Source: Pedobacter sp. AJM (lineage in GTDB: Bacteria; Bacteroidota; Bacteroidia; Sphingobacteriales; Sphingobacteriaceae). From it: a stretch of DNA of 64,000 nucleotides. A program made the translations under genes and the position numbers. Position 1 is the stretch's first letter; each line of letters begins with the position of its first letter. The notes beneath the pieces were generated by a model. The model made no database searches and was not told the origin of the DNA. It saw nothing but the letters and a program-made list of their open reading frames with translations. Of the stretch, positions 46,097 through 55,229 are shown in pieces. Where the stretch lies: the NCBI RefSeq assembly GCF_002197755.1, contig NZ_NHOT01000008.1, positions 62,001 to 126,000 of the forward strand, in the 5' to 3' direction.

Positions 46097-47929
46097 ATGT
46101 TTATTAAAAAATCAATTTTAGGTTTAGTTTTATTACTAACATGTATTATGGCAGCGAAGGCGCAGGTAAAAATTGGCTTTGAAGTTTCTTTTAAAGAACC
46201 ACAGGCACATTATGCAGAAGTTCAGATGAATATCTCTGGTTTGGTTAAAGATTATGTTGATGTTAAAATGCCGGTTTGGACACCAGGATCTTATCTGGTA
46301 CGTGAATTTGAAAAAAGTGTAGAGGAATTTAAAGCCACTGCATCCGGCAAAGCCGTAAAGGTAGAGAAGGTAAGAAAAAATACCTGGCGCATTTTCTCGG
46401 CAAAATCAGCCAATATCAAAATCAACTACCGTGTTTATGCATTTGAAATTTCTGTGCGTACACCATTCATAGATGAGTCTCACGCTTTTTTATCGCCGAC
46501 AGGGATTTTTATGCATCCCGATGGCATGATCAAATCGCCAAGTACAGTAAAGATTATTCCGTTTAATACCTGGAGTAAAGTGTCTACTGGTTTGGAGCCT
46601 GTTGCCGGTCAGCAGTTTACTTACAAAGCCACTGACTTTGATATTTTATACGATAGTCCCATTGAAGTAGGCAACCAGGATGTTTTTGAATTTATGGCAG
46701 CGGGAGTACGTCACGAGGTAGCCATGTATGGCGGCGGAAACTACGATAAAGAAAAGCTGAAAGTAGATATGGCTAAAATTGTGGAGGAGCCTACTAAAGT
46801 TTATGGTGAAAACCCCAACAAACATTATGTTTTTATCGTGCATAATTTTTTAAGGGGCGGCGGCGGCTTGGAGCATTTAAATTCTACCACTTTGGGGGCA
46901 AGCAGAAATGCCTATAATACTGAAGCAGGGTATAAAGGTTTCCTTGCCCTGGTGGCGCATGAATATCATCACCTATGGAATGTAAAGCGTTTACGTCCGG
47001 TGGCTTTAGGCCCTTTCGATTATGACAATGAAAATTACACCACCAATCTCTGGGTGGCAGAGGGTTTTACCTCTTATTATGAAAATAAATATATGCAAAG
47101 GGCTGGCTTTAATGATGCGGCTCAGTTTGTAAATGATCTGGCAGGTGCCGTTGGTACAGTGGTGAATACACCTGGTGCCAAATACCAGTCGGCAGCATCA
47201 TCCAGTTATGATGCGTGGATTATTGGCTATCGTCCAAATGAAAATTCAAAGAATAATTCCATATCCTATTACAGTAAAGGTGAGGTCATTGGTATTTTGA
47301 TGGACCTGGAAATTATTAACGCCACAAAAGGAACCAAAAGCCTTGATGATGTGATGAAAGCCATGTACCTGCAATGCAAAACATTGAAACGTGGCTATAC
47401 CGATGCAGAATTTAAAGCCATGGTGGAAAAAATTGCAGGAATCAGTTTCACTAATTTCTGGGCAAAGTATGTGAATGGCGTGGATGATGTGGAATATCAG
47501 AAATATTTTAAAATGGCTGGGGTAGATGTTACCACAGAAAATGCTACACCAGGTAAACCGGTAAGTGGTGCTTCCGGCCAATTAACCAACAACGGTACTC
47601 TTAGTGTTACTTCAGTAACCAGAAATTCGGCAGCCTGGATAAGCGGTTTAAATGTAAATGATGAAATTGTTTCTTTAGATGGTGTTAGTGTTAACGATGC
47701 TTTGTCTAACATTAAATTAAGAAGTCCGATGATTTCACTGGAAACCTTGCCACTGGTTTCAAAGAAAAATATAGGTGATGTGCTGAAGCTGAAGGTAATG
47801 CGTGATGGTTTGGAAAAAGAAATTGCTTTAACATTAAAGGAAAATCCAAGTGTGCGTTTAAAAGCTACTATTAATGAGCATGCCACATCTGAGCAGAAAG
47901 CGGTATTTGCTAAATGGACGGGGAAATAA
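46097..47929 (+). CDS. M61-family peptidase with PDZ domain
   Basis: ATG 46097 gives a clean signal peptide (MFIKKSILGLVLLLTCIMAAKAQ). The 610-residue product has the M61 N-terminal beta domain, the catalytic zinc motif HEYHHLWNVKRLRP near residue 287 with WVAEGFTSYYE about 35 residues later (third zinc ligand E), and a C-terminal PDZ domain at about 495-580 (NSAAWISGLNVNDEIVSLDG). M61 enzymes are glycyl-type aminopeptidases acting in the periplasm or outside. Length and domain order are normal. The gene is monocistronic and ends at a strong bidirectional terminator. Confidence 0.94.
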   Translation: MFIKKSILGLVLLLTCIMAAKAQVKIGFEVSFKEPQAHYAEVQMNISGLVKDYVDVKMPVWTPGSYLVREFEKSVEEFKATASGKAVKVEKVRKNTWRIFSAKSANIKINYRVYAFEISVRTPFIDESHAFLSPTGIFMHPDGMIKSPSTVKIIPFNTWSKVSTGLEPVAGQQFTYKATDFDILYDSPIEVGNQDVFEFMAAGVRHEVAMYGGGNYDKEKLKVDMAKIVEEPTKVYGENPNKHYVFIVHNFLRGGGGLEHLNSTTLGASRNAYNTEAGYKGFLALVAHEYHHLWNVKRLRPVALGPFDYDNENYTTNLWVAEGFTSYYENKYMQRAGFNDAAQFVNDLAGAVGTVVNTPGAKYQSAASSSYDAWIIGYRPNENSKNNSISYYSKGEVIGILMDLEIINATKGTKSLDDVMKAMYLQCKTLKRGYTDAEFKAMVEKIAGISFTNFWAKYVNGVDDVEYQKYFKMAGVDVTTENATPGKPVSGASGQLTNNGTLSVTSVTRNSAAWISGLNVNDEIVSLDGVSVNDALSNIKLRSPMISLETLPLVSKKNIGDVLKLKVMRDGLEKEIALTLKENPSVRLKATINEHATSEQKAVFAKWTGK

Positions 47930-47956
47930 GTTTGGAGTTGTGAGTTTATCGTCCAC

Positions 47957-47999
47957 AAAAAAGTCCTGCAAGAAATAAATCTAGCAGGACTTTTTTATG
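47957..47999. terminator. Bidirectional hairpin terminator
   Basis: Perfect 13-bp stem AAAAAAGTCCTGC / GCAGGACTTTTTT between convergent genes; the A-run on one side and T-run on the other let it serve both strands. Confidence 0.92.
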
Positions 48000-48009
48000 A
48001 AATCATTTT

Positions 48010-48483
48010 CTAGAAAGTGAAACGAACGCCTAAGCCTACATCACCGCTATAAAAATCTGTATCAGGTGTTAATTGTAAAGTAGGAACCCAATCCAAAGAT
48101 AAATTGATTGGAGCACCTCTGAATTTATAATCTAAACCTAAAACACCGTTTAATCCTAAATAAACATCGCTATCAAAGCCCTTTACTTTGTATGAACCAA
48201 TGGTACCACCACCGCCATAATACCAGGTAAGGCCATCAGCACCATTAATTGGATTGTAAACTTCATACAAACCAGTTAATCTTAAATAGTCTACGCCCTT
48301 TGAGCTTCTGAAATTACCAATTAACTCCAACATAGCACCTTTATTCAGGCCAGTTTTAAAACTCACACCATTAGCTGTTCCAAAACGACCACCGATTGCG
48401 TTTTTGTAATTTTGTGCTTTAACCGTTGTTGTTGTAACAGCAAATAAAGCAATGCATCCTAAAATTGTAAATAACTTCTTCAT
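48010..48483 (-). CDS. Small outer-membrane beta-barrel protein
   Basis: A 157-residue protein with a signal peptide (MKKLFTILGCIALFAVTTTTVKAQ) and an even alternation of short beta strands rich in Gly and aromatic residues, ending in DVGLGVRFTF with a C-terminal Phe as in outer-membrane barrels. It probably forms an 8-strand barrel. No functional motif is seen. It is divergent from the acyl-CoA ligase gene and convergent with the M61 peptidase gene. Confidence 0.85.
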   Translation of the reverse strand: MKKLFTILGCIALFAVTTTTVKAQNYKNAIGGRFGTANGVSFKTGLNKGAMLELIGNFRSSKGVDYLRLTGLYEVYNPINGADGLTWYYGGGGTIGSYKVKGFDSDVYLGLNGVLGLDYKFRGAPINLSLDWVPTLQLTPDTDFYSGDVGLGVRFTF

Positions 48484-48583
48484 AAATGAGCTTTTTAAAA
48501 TTAATATTTTTTTTAATTACGATCTGCCTAACAACTTTAATGCCGATTATGTTTTGAGGGTAAAAAAATTAATGTTAAAAAAC

Positions 48584-48597
48584 AATGCTTGCATAGT
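48584..48597. promoter_or_regulatory. Partial copy of the MarR-gene palindrome upstream of the acyl-CoA ligase
   Basis: CAATGCTTGCATAG shares the 11-bp core ATGCTTGCATA with the palindrome at 54764-54777 (reverse complement TTATGCTTGCATAA). It lies about 150 bp in front of the acyl-CoA ligase start. Match is seen; shared control is inferred. Confidence 0.4.
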
Positions 48598-48748
48598 AAT
48601 TATGGAATTCTTAAGTTTAGTCAAATATTTCAGGTAATGAGCTTTGTGCTGGTTTTCCGGCTTTAGGCAAAATTATTTGACAAGAAACATATACAGATGT
48701 GAGGTCTTTTATGTTGATTTTTTTAACTTAACCAAATATATTGATGAT

Positions 48749-50524
48749 ATGGCTGCAGAAATTAAACGCGTTTTCGATCTATTAAAGTACAGCTTGGAAA
48801 AACCTAAGGATGATTTTGTTAGTGGAAAAATTAAAGGGAAATGGGTCAATTATAGTACAGTCGCATTTTGTGAGGCTGTTGACCACCTGAGCCGCGGATT
48901 AATCAGCGTGGGGATGGCTAAAGAAAGCAGAGTTGCAGTCATGTCACATAACCGCCCGGAATGGAATATCACTGATTTTGCCATTAACCAAATTGGTGCT
49001 TATCAGATTCCGCTTTATCCAACCCTGGCCGAACATGATATTCAGTTTATCTTAAAGGATGCAGAAGTTTCTATCATTTTTATTGCTGATCAGGAATTAT
49101 ACGAGAAGATCAAACCTTGTGTCAATGAGGTAAATCCGGATATCAAAATTTATAGTTTTAATCAAGTTGAAGGTGTAGAAAACTGGAAAGTATTAACTGA
49201 TCTGGGTAAATCTGCCATCGATATTGATCTGGATGAATACCGCAATAAAGTTGAACCGGAAGATATTCTGACCCTGATTTATACCTCCGGCACCACCGGA
49301 ACACCTAAAGGCGTGATGTTAACGCACAATAACCTGGTGTCGAATTTTGTGAATTCATTGGTGGTGATGCCGAATGGCGTAGAAAAAGGATTAAGCTTCT
49401 TACCCCTGTCGCACATTTTTGAGCGGATGATTATTTATCTGTACCTGTATAACCATACCGCAGTTTATTATGCTGAAAGTATGGAAACCATTGTAGCCGA
49501 TATTCAGCATGTTAAGCCTAATGCGTTTTCTACCGTGCCACGCTTATTGGAAAAGGTATATGATAAAATTATGGAAAAGGGTAAAGCCCTGACAGGTATT
49601 AAAAGAGGAATCTTTTTTTGGTCTGTGGCTTTGGCTGAACAATATACTATTGATGCCGGAGCTTGGTATAACTTTAAATTAAGTATTGCCAGAAAACTGG
49701 TGTTTAAAAAATGGCAGGAAGCTTTGGGTGGAGAAATCGTAGTGATTGTATCCGGTGGAGCTGCTTTAAACCCACGTCTGGCCCGGATTTTCTGGGCCGC
49801 CGGGATGCCTGTCTTTGAAGGCTATGGCTTAACGGAAACCTCTCCGGTAATTACGGTAAACCGCTTTGGTGGTACCATGTTTGGAACCGTGGGTGAGGTC
49901 ATTACCGGCGTGGAAGTTAAAATTGCGCCAGATGGTGAAGTGTTAACAAAAGGCCATCAGGTGATGAAAGGTTATTATAAACGTCCCGATTTAACGAATG
50001 AAGCGCTTGACCAGGATGGATGGTTCCATACCGGTGATATCGGAGAATTGGTAGAGGGTAGATTTCTAAAGATTACTGACCGCAAGAAAGAAATGTTTAA
50101 AACCGCAGGTGGGAAGTATGTTGCCCCGCAAATGCTGGAAAATAAATATAAAGAATCTATTTTTATTGAACAGATTATGGTTTTAGGTGAAAATAGAAAA
50201 TTCCCCTCAGCTTTGGTTGTCCCTAATTTTGAAACCTTAAAATCGTGGGCAAATAAGAAAGGCATTGCCTTTACAAATCCGGAAGATCTTATCAGAAATG
50301 AGCAGGTTTTAACGAAATACAATGAAGTAATCGAAGCATCAAATGTTTCCTTTGGTAAATGGGAACAGGTAAAAAGATTTGCTTTATTACCGAAAGAATG
50401 GAGCATTGATGGTGGAGAACTTACACCAAAATTAAGTTTGAAGAGAAAAGTAATTACAGAAAAGAATATAGATATCATCGAAAAAATATATAAGGATGCA
50501 GAAAACTATAAAGCCCCACATTAA
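48749..50524 (+). CDS. Long-chain acyl-CoA synthetase (AMP-forming)
   Basis: ATG 48749 (MAAEIKRVFDLLKYS) is preferred; the frame back to 48644 adds 35 residues without family similarity. The 591-residue product has the adenylate-forming motifs TLIYTSGTTGTPKGVMLTHN (about 180), GYGLTETSPVI (about 355), GWFHTGDIGEL (about 425) and DRKKEMFKTAGGKYVAP (about 445). It activates fatty acids to acyl-CoA at the expense of ATP, feeding the beta-oxidation genes at 55230-61253. Length is that of FadD15-like bacterial enzymes. The next gene starts 29 bp before its stop. Confidence 0.94.
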   Translation: MAAEIKRVFDLLKYSLEKPKDDFVSGKIKGKWVNYSTVAFCEAVDHLSRGLISVGMAKESRVAVMSHNRPEWNITDFAINQIGAYQIPLYPTLAEHDIQFILKDAEVSIIFIADQELYEKIKPCVNEVNPDIKIYSFNQVEGVENWKVLTDLGKSAIDIDLDEYRNKVEPEDILTLIYTSGTTGTPKGVMLTHNNLVSNFVNSLVVMPNGVEKGLSFLPLSHIFERMIIYLYLYNHTAVYYAESMETIVADIQHVKPNAFSTVPRLLEKVYDKIMEKGKALTGIKRGIFFWSVALAEQYTIDAGAWYNFKLSIARKLVFKKWQEALGGEIVVIVSGGAALNPRLARIFWAAGMPVFEGYGLTETSPVITVNRFGGTMFGTVGEVITGVEVKIAPDGEVLTKGHQVMKGYYKRPDLTNEALDQDGWFHTGDIGELVEGRFLKITDRKKEMFKTAGGKYVAPQMLENKYKESIFIEQIMVLGENRKFPSALVVPNFETLKSWANKKGIAFTNPEDLIRNEQVLTKYNEVIEASNVSFGKWEQVKRFALLPKEWSIDGGELTPKLSLKRKVITEKNIDIIEKIYKDAENYKAPH

Positions 50525-52211
50525 GGTATTATCAGTTTTTATCACCATTACCACTATCATTTCGGGTTGTGTAACCGGGCAGCTTGGTAAAAATAACAGT
50601 GGCGAATATAAAAACGGAATGGTGGTTTCAGCCCATCCGGAGGCCTCTCAGGTAGGTGTTGATATTTTAAAGAAAGGTGGCAATGCCATAGATGCCGCAG
50701 TGGCCGTTCAGTTTGCATTAGCCGTAGTGTACCCAAACGCAGGTAATATCGGTGGCGGAGGTTTTATGGTGTACCGCTCTGCCAAAGGTGAAATTAATAC
50801 CCTTGATTTCAGGGAAAAAGCTGCGGCAGGAGCAAGCAGGGATATGTATCTGGATGCATCGGGAGAGCCAATTGTAGATAAAAGTTTGTACGGACATCTT
50901 GCTGCCGGTGTTCCCGGATCGGTAGACGGGATGGTAGAAGCCCATCAAAAATATGGACATTTAACCTGGGCACAGGTAGTTCAGCCAGCCATACAACTCG
51001 CGCAGAATGGTTTTAGCATTACAAAAAGGCAGGCAGCAGAATTAAACGGCCTGCATCAGAAATTAATGATGTTTAATCCGAATGGAACTGCTCTCGTAAA
51101 TTTAGAAAGTACCTGGAAGGAAAATGATTTGCTGGTACAAACCGAACTGGCCAATACGCTGAAACTGATTCAGGAAAAAGGACGTGCCGGTTTTTATGAA
51201 GGGCCTGTGGCCGATGCTATTGTAGCCGAAATGCAAAGTGGGAAAGGCTTGATCACCAAAGAAGACTTACTGCATTATCATGCCAAATGGCGCAAACCGA
51301 TTACAGGTGATTACCGGGGCTATAAAATCATCACCATGCCACCCGTTTCGAGCGGAGGTATTGCCCTGGTACAATTACTGGAAAGTGTAGCGCCGTTTCC
51401 ACTTAAAAGATGGTGGCATAATCAAGATTCAACCGTTCAGGTAATGGTTGAAGCAGAACGGAGGGTTTATGCCGATCGTGCAACACATCTTGGTGATCCG
51501 GATTTTTATCAGGTGCCGCAAAATCAGCTCCTCAGTCCCGAGTATAATAGAAAACGAATGGCCAACTTTAGCTGGGCCGCTGCCACACCAAGTAGCCAGG
51601 TTCTGGCTGGAAAAATAAATGGGACTGAACATGAAGAAACAACTCATTTTTCCATCGCAGATCATGATGGAAATGCAGTATCCGTTACCACCACGCTTAA
51701 TGGTTCTTATGGTTCACTGGTTGCTGTAAAAGGTGGTGGATTTCTGCTAAACAATGAAATGGACGATTTTTCAGTCAAACCAGGGGCACCGAATATGTAC
51801 GGACTGATCGGTGGAGAGGCAAATGCCATTGCGCCAGATAAAAGGATGTTAAGTTCGATGACACCAGCTATTGTAGAGAAAAATGGAAATTTATTTATGG
51901 TGGTGGGTACACCGGGTGGGTCAACCATTATCACCTCCGTTTTTCAAACCATTATTAATGTGATTGATTTTGACATGAATATGCAACAGGCTGTTTCAGC
52001 CAGGAAATTTCATCATCAATGGTTACCGGATGAAGTTTATGTAGAAAAAGATGCCATGGATAGCCTGTTGATGGAAAAACTAAAAGCCAAAGGTTATAAG
52101 TTGGTACCCCGTGGGCCGATTGGCAGGGTAGATGCCATTTTAAGAACCAAAAACGGAAGCTATCAGGGGGGAGCCGATCCCCGTGGAGATGATCAGGCCA
52201 TTGGGTATTAA
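50496..52211 (+). CDS. ggt: Gamma-glutamyltransferase, lipoprotein type
   Basis: A 571-residue enzyme. The N-terminus MQKTIKPHIKVLS... runs into the lipobox IISGC, so the protein is probably lipid-anchored in the periplasm. The large-subunit part has GGNAIDAAVAVQFALAVVYP and GNIGGGGFMVYR; the autocatalytic cleavage site is before T382 in EETTHFSIAD, giving the nucleophilic Thr of the small subunit; SSMTPAIV and GTPGGSTIITSVFQTI complete the family signature. It transfers or hydrolyses the gamma-glutamyl group of glutathione and related peptides. It overlaps the acyl-CoA ligase gene by 29 bp, suggesting translational coupling. Confidence 0.95.
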   Translation: MQKTIKPHIKVLSVFITITTIISGCVTGQLGKNNSGEYKNGMVVSAHPEASQVGVDILKKGGNAIDAAVAVQFALAVVYPNAGNIGGGGFMVYRSAKGEINTLDFREKAAAGASRDMYLDASGEPIVDKSLYGHLAAGVPGSVDGMVEAHQKYGHLTWAQVVQPAIQLAQNGFSITKRQAAELNGLHQKLMMFNPNGTALVNLESTWKENDLLVQTELANTLKLIQEKGRAGFYEGPVADAIVAEMQSGKGLITKEDLLHYHAKWRKPITGDYRGYKIITMPPVSSGGIALVQLLESVAPFPLKRWWHNQDSTVQVMVEAERRVYADRATHLGDPDFYQVPQNQLLSPEYNRKRMANFSWAAATPSSQVLAGKINGTEHEETTHFSIADHDGNAVSVTTTLNGSYGSLVAVKGGGFLLNNEMDDFSVKPGAPNMYGLIGGEANAIAPDKRMLSSMTPAIVEKNGNLFMVVGTPGGSTIITSVFQTIINVIDFDMNMQQAVSARKFHHQWLPDEVYVEKDAMDSLLMEKLKAKGYKLVPRGPIGRVDAILRTKNGSYQGGADPRGDDQAIGY

Positions 52212-52243
52212 GCATTAAAAATATGATTAATTTTTTAAAACAA

Positions 52244-52251
52244 TATTTTTG
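52244..52251 (+). promoter_or_regulatory. Candidate -7 box TATTTTTG
   Basis: Exact TAnnTTTG match about 50 bp in front of the OmpA-family gene at 52302. No TTG is seen at the -33 distance, so confidence is low. Confidence 0.35.
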
Positions 52252-52301
52252 GTATGGCAATTGCTATTTAAGGGAAACGCTTACAAATTAAAATATCGAA
52301 C

Positions 52302-53615
52302 ATGAAATTAAATCTATTTAAATCTTTACCGGTAGCATTGGCCGGTTTGTTTATTGGAACTGCTGCTTCGGCACAGGAACCAGTTACCTCAACTACACCT
52401 TTCAGAACTTGGTCTATTGGTGTTAATGCAGGTGCTTTAACGCCACTTTCTCCGCTAGGTGGTAAAAATGATTTTAGCAATAACAAAACGAGTTTTGGTT
52501 ATGGTCTTTACATTAAGAAACAATTTACACCTTATTTCTCTTTACGTTTAGACGGGGTAAGAGGTAAATTAAAAGGCGATAATACTGAAGCTTATGACAG
52601 TGGTGTAACAAATAACTCTTCGGTTTCAGCTTTTGATACGCAATTAGAATATTCGGGTAGTTTAAATGCTGTTGTTAACTTGTTTAACATCGATATGTTC
52701 AAGAAAGAGAATGCTTTGCAACTTTATACATCTGTTGGAGCGGGCTTGGCTGGTTACAAACCAACAATTACAACAGCAGCTGGTACTTCATTGTATGCAG
52801 GTGATAAAACAATTAGCGAATTAATTATCCCGGTAGGCCTCGGTGCTAAATTTAAAATCTCAGATGCTGTAAACTTCGATTTAGGTTGGACAATCAACTT
52901 TGTTGATGGCGATAACTTAGATGGTTATTACAGAGGAAGCAATGACAAATATAACTACGCTTATGCTGGTTTAGAATTTGCTTTGGGAAGTGGAAAACAA
53001 TTGGCTTTCCACAATCCGGTTGCTTTAACTTATGATGAGGCATTAAAAGCAAAACAAACTGCTGATGCATTAAAAGGTGATCTTGATGCTCAAAAAGCTG
53101 AAAATGCAAAATTGCGTTCAGATATGGCTGACATTTTAAAAGATTCAGACGGTGACGGTGTTGCTGATAAATTGGATAAATGTCCGGATACACCATCAGG
53201 AACAGTGGTTGATGGTTCAGGTTGTCCGTTAGTGGCTCCAAAACCTCAGGTAACAGTAATTACTGAAGAAGATCGTAAAGTGGTGAGTGAAGCCATTAAA
53301 AACTTAGAGTTTGATTTAGGTAAAGCAACTATCCGTTCTAAATCTTATGCTTCATTAAACAAAGTTGCTGCATTATTGGTACAGAAAAACTTTAGCTTAA
53401 AATTAGCTGGTCACACAGATAACACTGGTTCAAAAGAATTAAACTTACGTTTATCTAAAGAAAGAGCTGAATCTGTAAAAGCTTACTTAGTATCTCAAGG
53501 TGCAAATGCATCACGTATTGAGGCTACAGGTTATGGAATGGGTCAGCCAATTGCAACGAATAAAACTGCAGCTGGTCGTCAAAAAAACCGTCGTGTAGAA
53601 TTTACATTATACTAG
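52302..53615 (+). CDS. OmpA-family outer-membrane protein with TSP3 linker
   Basis: A 437-residue protein with a signal peptide (LPVALAGLFIGTAASAQE). Residues about 30-230 form a beta-barrel region. Then comes a coiled-coil-like stretch (about 245-275), a thrombospondin type-3 calcium-binding repeat (DSDGDGVADKLDKCPDTPSG), and the C-terminal OmpA peptidoglycan-binding domain (about 320-437) with LEFDLGKATIRSKSYASL, LAGHTDNTGSKELN and RQKNRRVEF. This is the major OmpA/OprF-like architecture of Bacteroidetes. Codon use (many A/T-ending codons, frequent GTT/GCA/AAA) hints at strong expression. A strong terminator follows. Confidence 0.95.
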   Translation: MKLNLFKSLPVALAGLFIGTAASAQEPVTSTTPFRTWSIGVNAGALTPLSPLGGKNDFSNNKTSFGYGLYIKKQFTPYFSLRLDGVRGKLKGDNTEAYDSGVTNNSSVSAFDTQLEYSGSLNAVVNLFNIDMFKKENALQLYTSVGAGLAGYKPTITTAAGTSLYAGDKTISELIIPVGLGAKFKISDAVNFDLGWTINFVDGDNLDGYYRGSNDKYNYAYAGLEFALGSGKQLAFHNPVALTYDEALKAKQTADALKGDLDAQKAENAKLRSDMADILKDSDGDGVADKLDKCPDTPSGTVVDGSGCPLVAPKPQVTVITEEDRKVVSEAIKNLEFDLGKATIRSKSYASLNKVAALLVQKNFSLKLAGHTDNTGSKELNLRLSKERAESVKAYLVSQGANASRIEATGYGMGQPIATNKTAAGRQKNRRVEFTLY

Positions 53616-53635
53616 TTAATAGTTAAAATAAATTT

Positions 53636-53670
53636 AAGGCCTCCGATTTTTATCGGAGGCCTTTTTTATG
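53636..53670 (+). terminator. Hairpin terminator
   Basis: Perfect 12-bp stem AAGGCCTCCGAT / ATCGGAGGCCTT with loop TTTT, followed by TTTTTA, 20 bp after the OmpA gene. Confidence 0.92.
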
Positions 53671-53704
53671 CCATAACATTTTATGGTTCATTAAAAATGG
53701 ATGA

Positions 53705-54664
53705 CTAATGAATCAATGTGATCGTTTTTTTAATGTTATTCAGGTCTCTCATGCTGAAATTTGGCGATTGAAAGGAAAACATCTGGTAAATCAGTAATCC
53801 GTCTCTGCTATCATAAATACTGATGATTTTATCATTCGAACGTTTCGTGTAAACCAGGTATTTAATGTTTGAATCTTTATTCAGAATTAAACTATCCAGT
53901 ATGGCGTTCGATACGAATTTGATTTTATAACGGTATGGTGCTTCAGTAGCTATGTCTTGTACCGCAGCAACAGGCTGGGCTGAGAAAACCTCCCTGATAT
54001 ATTCAGGAAGGTATAAGGTTTCATTTACCAGTTCAGGAAGTCTTACTTTATTATAGAACTGATAATCCAGTCCGCGTGTCTGGTTGGATAATAGTCCATC
54101 ATTAATCTGTTTTAAATAGCCCGAGAGCATACCCGGAGACCAGTTTAAGAAAACAGCCTGATTATAAAGTAAATTCAGTTGTTTCGATTTTGCAGCTCTT
54201 TTTGAATTGGACTGCTCAATAAGCGACATTTGTAAGCTGGTCAGTACATCCGGAAAAAGGGTAACTGTAGCCAGCGTGGTTTCTGCAAATTGCTTCGGGT
54301 TTTCGGATGGTGAAATCACCTTTAGTGCATAAACCAGGTTCAAATTTTTAAGGGTGTCAATTTGTTCGCTATAGCTGTCTAAATAAAAAAAAGAATAAGC
54401 CGTTAAGCGCTGATAACCCGCCAGCTCTTCTGGTTTAATAATTTTATAGGGTGTAATGGTCCAGGATTTTTTTATGGCTTCCTCAAATTTTTCAACAGAT
54501 TTATATCCGGAATAAGGTAAAGTAAATAGTGTAGTTGTTTTCTTTAATTTTTCTATTTTATCCAGTATTGTTGCCTCATTTCCAAAATATGATGTTTGCG
54601 CCAGACATGAAAAAGCAGGCAGCATCAATAAATGGATGATCAGATTTTTTTTCGTAAAAAGCAT
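53705..54664 (-). CDS. Exported protein of unknown function
   Basis: A 319-residue protein with a signal peptide (MLFTKKNLIIHLLMLPAFSCLAQ). The CLAQ could be a type I cleavage site; a lipobox (FSC) is possible but weak. The mature part is mixed alpha/beta with YSGYKSVEKFEEAIKKSW near the N-terminus, a helical middle and a beta-rich C-terminus (YKIKFVSNAILDSLIL, KIISIYDSRDGLLIYQ). I recognise no named domain. It is convergent with the OmpA gene and divergent from the MarR gene. No clear promoter match was found in front of it. Confidence 0.8.
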   Translation of the reverse strand: MLFTKKNLIIHLLMLPAFSCLAQTSYFGNEATILDKIEKLKKTTTLFTLPYSGYKSVEKFEEAIKKSWTITPYKIIKPEELAGYQRLTAYSFFYLDSYSEQIDTLKNLNLVYALKVISPSENPKQFAETTLATVTLFPDVLTSLQMSLIEQSNSKRAAKSKQLNLLYNQAVFLNWSPGMLSGYLKQINDGLLSNQTRGLDYQFYNKVRLPELVNETLYLPEYIREVFSAQPVAAVQDIATEAPYRYKIKFVSNAILDSLILNKDSNIKYLVYTKRSNDKIISIYDSRDGLLIYQMFSFQSPNFSMRDLNNIKKTITLIH

Positions 54665-54732
54665 CGTTATGAAGGTTTGATTTGTATCCGTCTATTATAA
54701 GCATCTTTTAACAATTATTTTAAAATTTTCTA

Positions 54733-54763
54733 TTGCAATAATAAAATACATTCATTAGCTTTG
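54733..54763 (+). promoter_or_regulatory. Promoter of the MarR-fad operon
   Basis: TTG (54733-54735), 20 bp, then TAGCTTTG (54756-54763), an exact TAnnTTTG match with consensus spacing. The start site would fall near 54769. Confidence 0.7.
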
Positions 54764-54777
54764 TTATGCAAGCATAA
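54764..54777. promoter_or_regulatory. Candidate MarR operator, 14-bp perfect palindrome
   Basis: TTATGCAAGCATAA is fully palindromic, starts directly after the -7 box and covers the expected transcription start, 12 bp before the MarR start codon. This position is typical of an autorepressor site. A partial copy lies at 48584. Confidence 0.65.
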
Positions 54778-54789
54778 TAAATTATTGAA

Positions 54790-55224
54790 ATGAAACAACA
54801 GCAAACTATTGATTACCATGTGAAATTTGCATGGCAAAATATGTTTAACAAGTATAATCAGATGGCTTCCAGTTTTGGAATTACTCAGGCTATTGGTTAT
54901 ATGCTGATCAATATCAATGATGAAGAAGGTACTGCCGTTTCTAACCTGGCAGGGTTGCTTGGCGTAAAGGCAACCAGCCTGTCGCGGATGCTAAACAACA
55001 TGGAAGATGCCAGCCTGATTTACAGAGAAACTTCTGTTGGTGATAAACGTTCGGTAAAAGTTTTTCTGACTGATTTTGGTAAAGAAAAGAAACACTTGGC
55101 TAAGGGGGTTGTTAGAAAATTTAATGAATATCTCGATGAACATTTTTCTAAAAAGGAAAAAGAGACTTTCATTAATCTGTTGATAAAATTAAATGATATA
55201 ACTGTAGCATATACTGTTGATTAA
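54790..55224 (+). CDS. MarR-family transcriptional regulator
   Basis: A 144-residue winged-helix regulator. The HTH region is AVSNLAGLLGVKATSLSRMLNNMEDASLIYRETSVGDKR split over about residues 40-80, with the wing residues DKRSVKVFLTDFG; flanking helices form the dimer interface. It is the first gene of the beta-oxidation operon and lies 5 bp before fadN, so it probably represses this operon and itself through the palindrome at 54764, with an acyl-CoA or fatty acid as the likely signal. Ligand is inferred from context. Confidence 0.93.
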   Translation: MKQQQTIDYHVKFAWQNMFNKYNQMASSFGITQAIGYMLININDEEGTAVSNLAGLLGVKATSLSRMLNNMEDASLIYRETSVGDKRSVKVFLTDFGKEKKHLAKGVVRKFNEYLDEHFSKKEKETFINLLIKLNDITVAYTVD

Positions 55225-55229
55225 TAATT

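Noticed and set aside
49975..50478. 167-codon minus-strand ORF inside the acyl-CoA ligase gene
   Set aside because: Antisense shadow without signal or motif.
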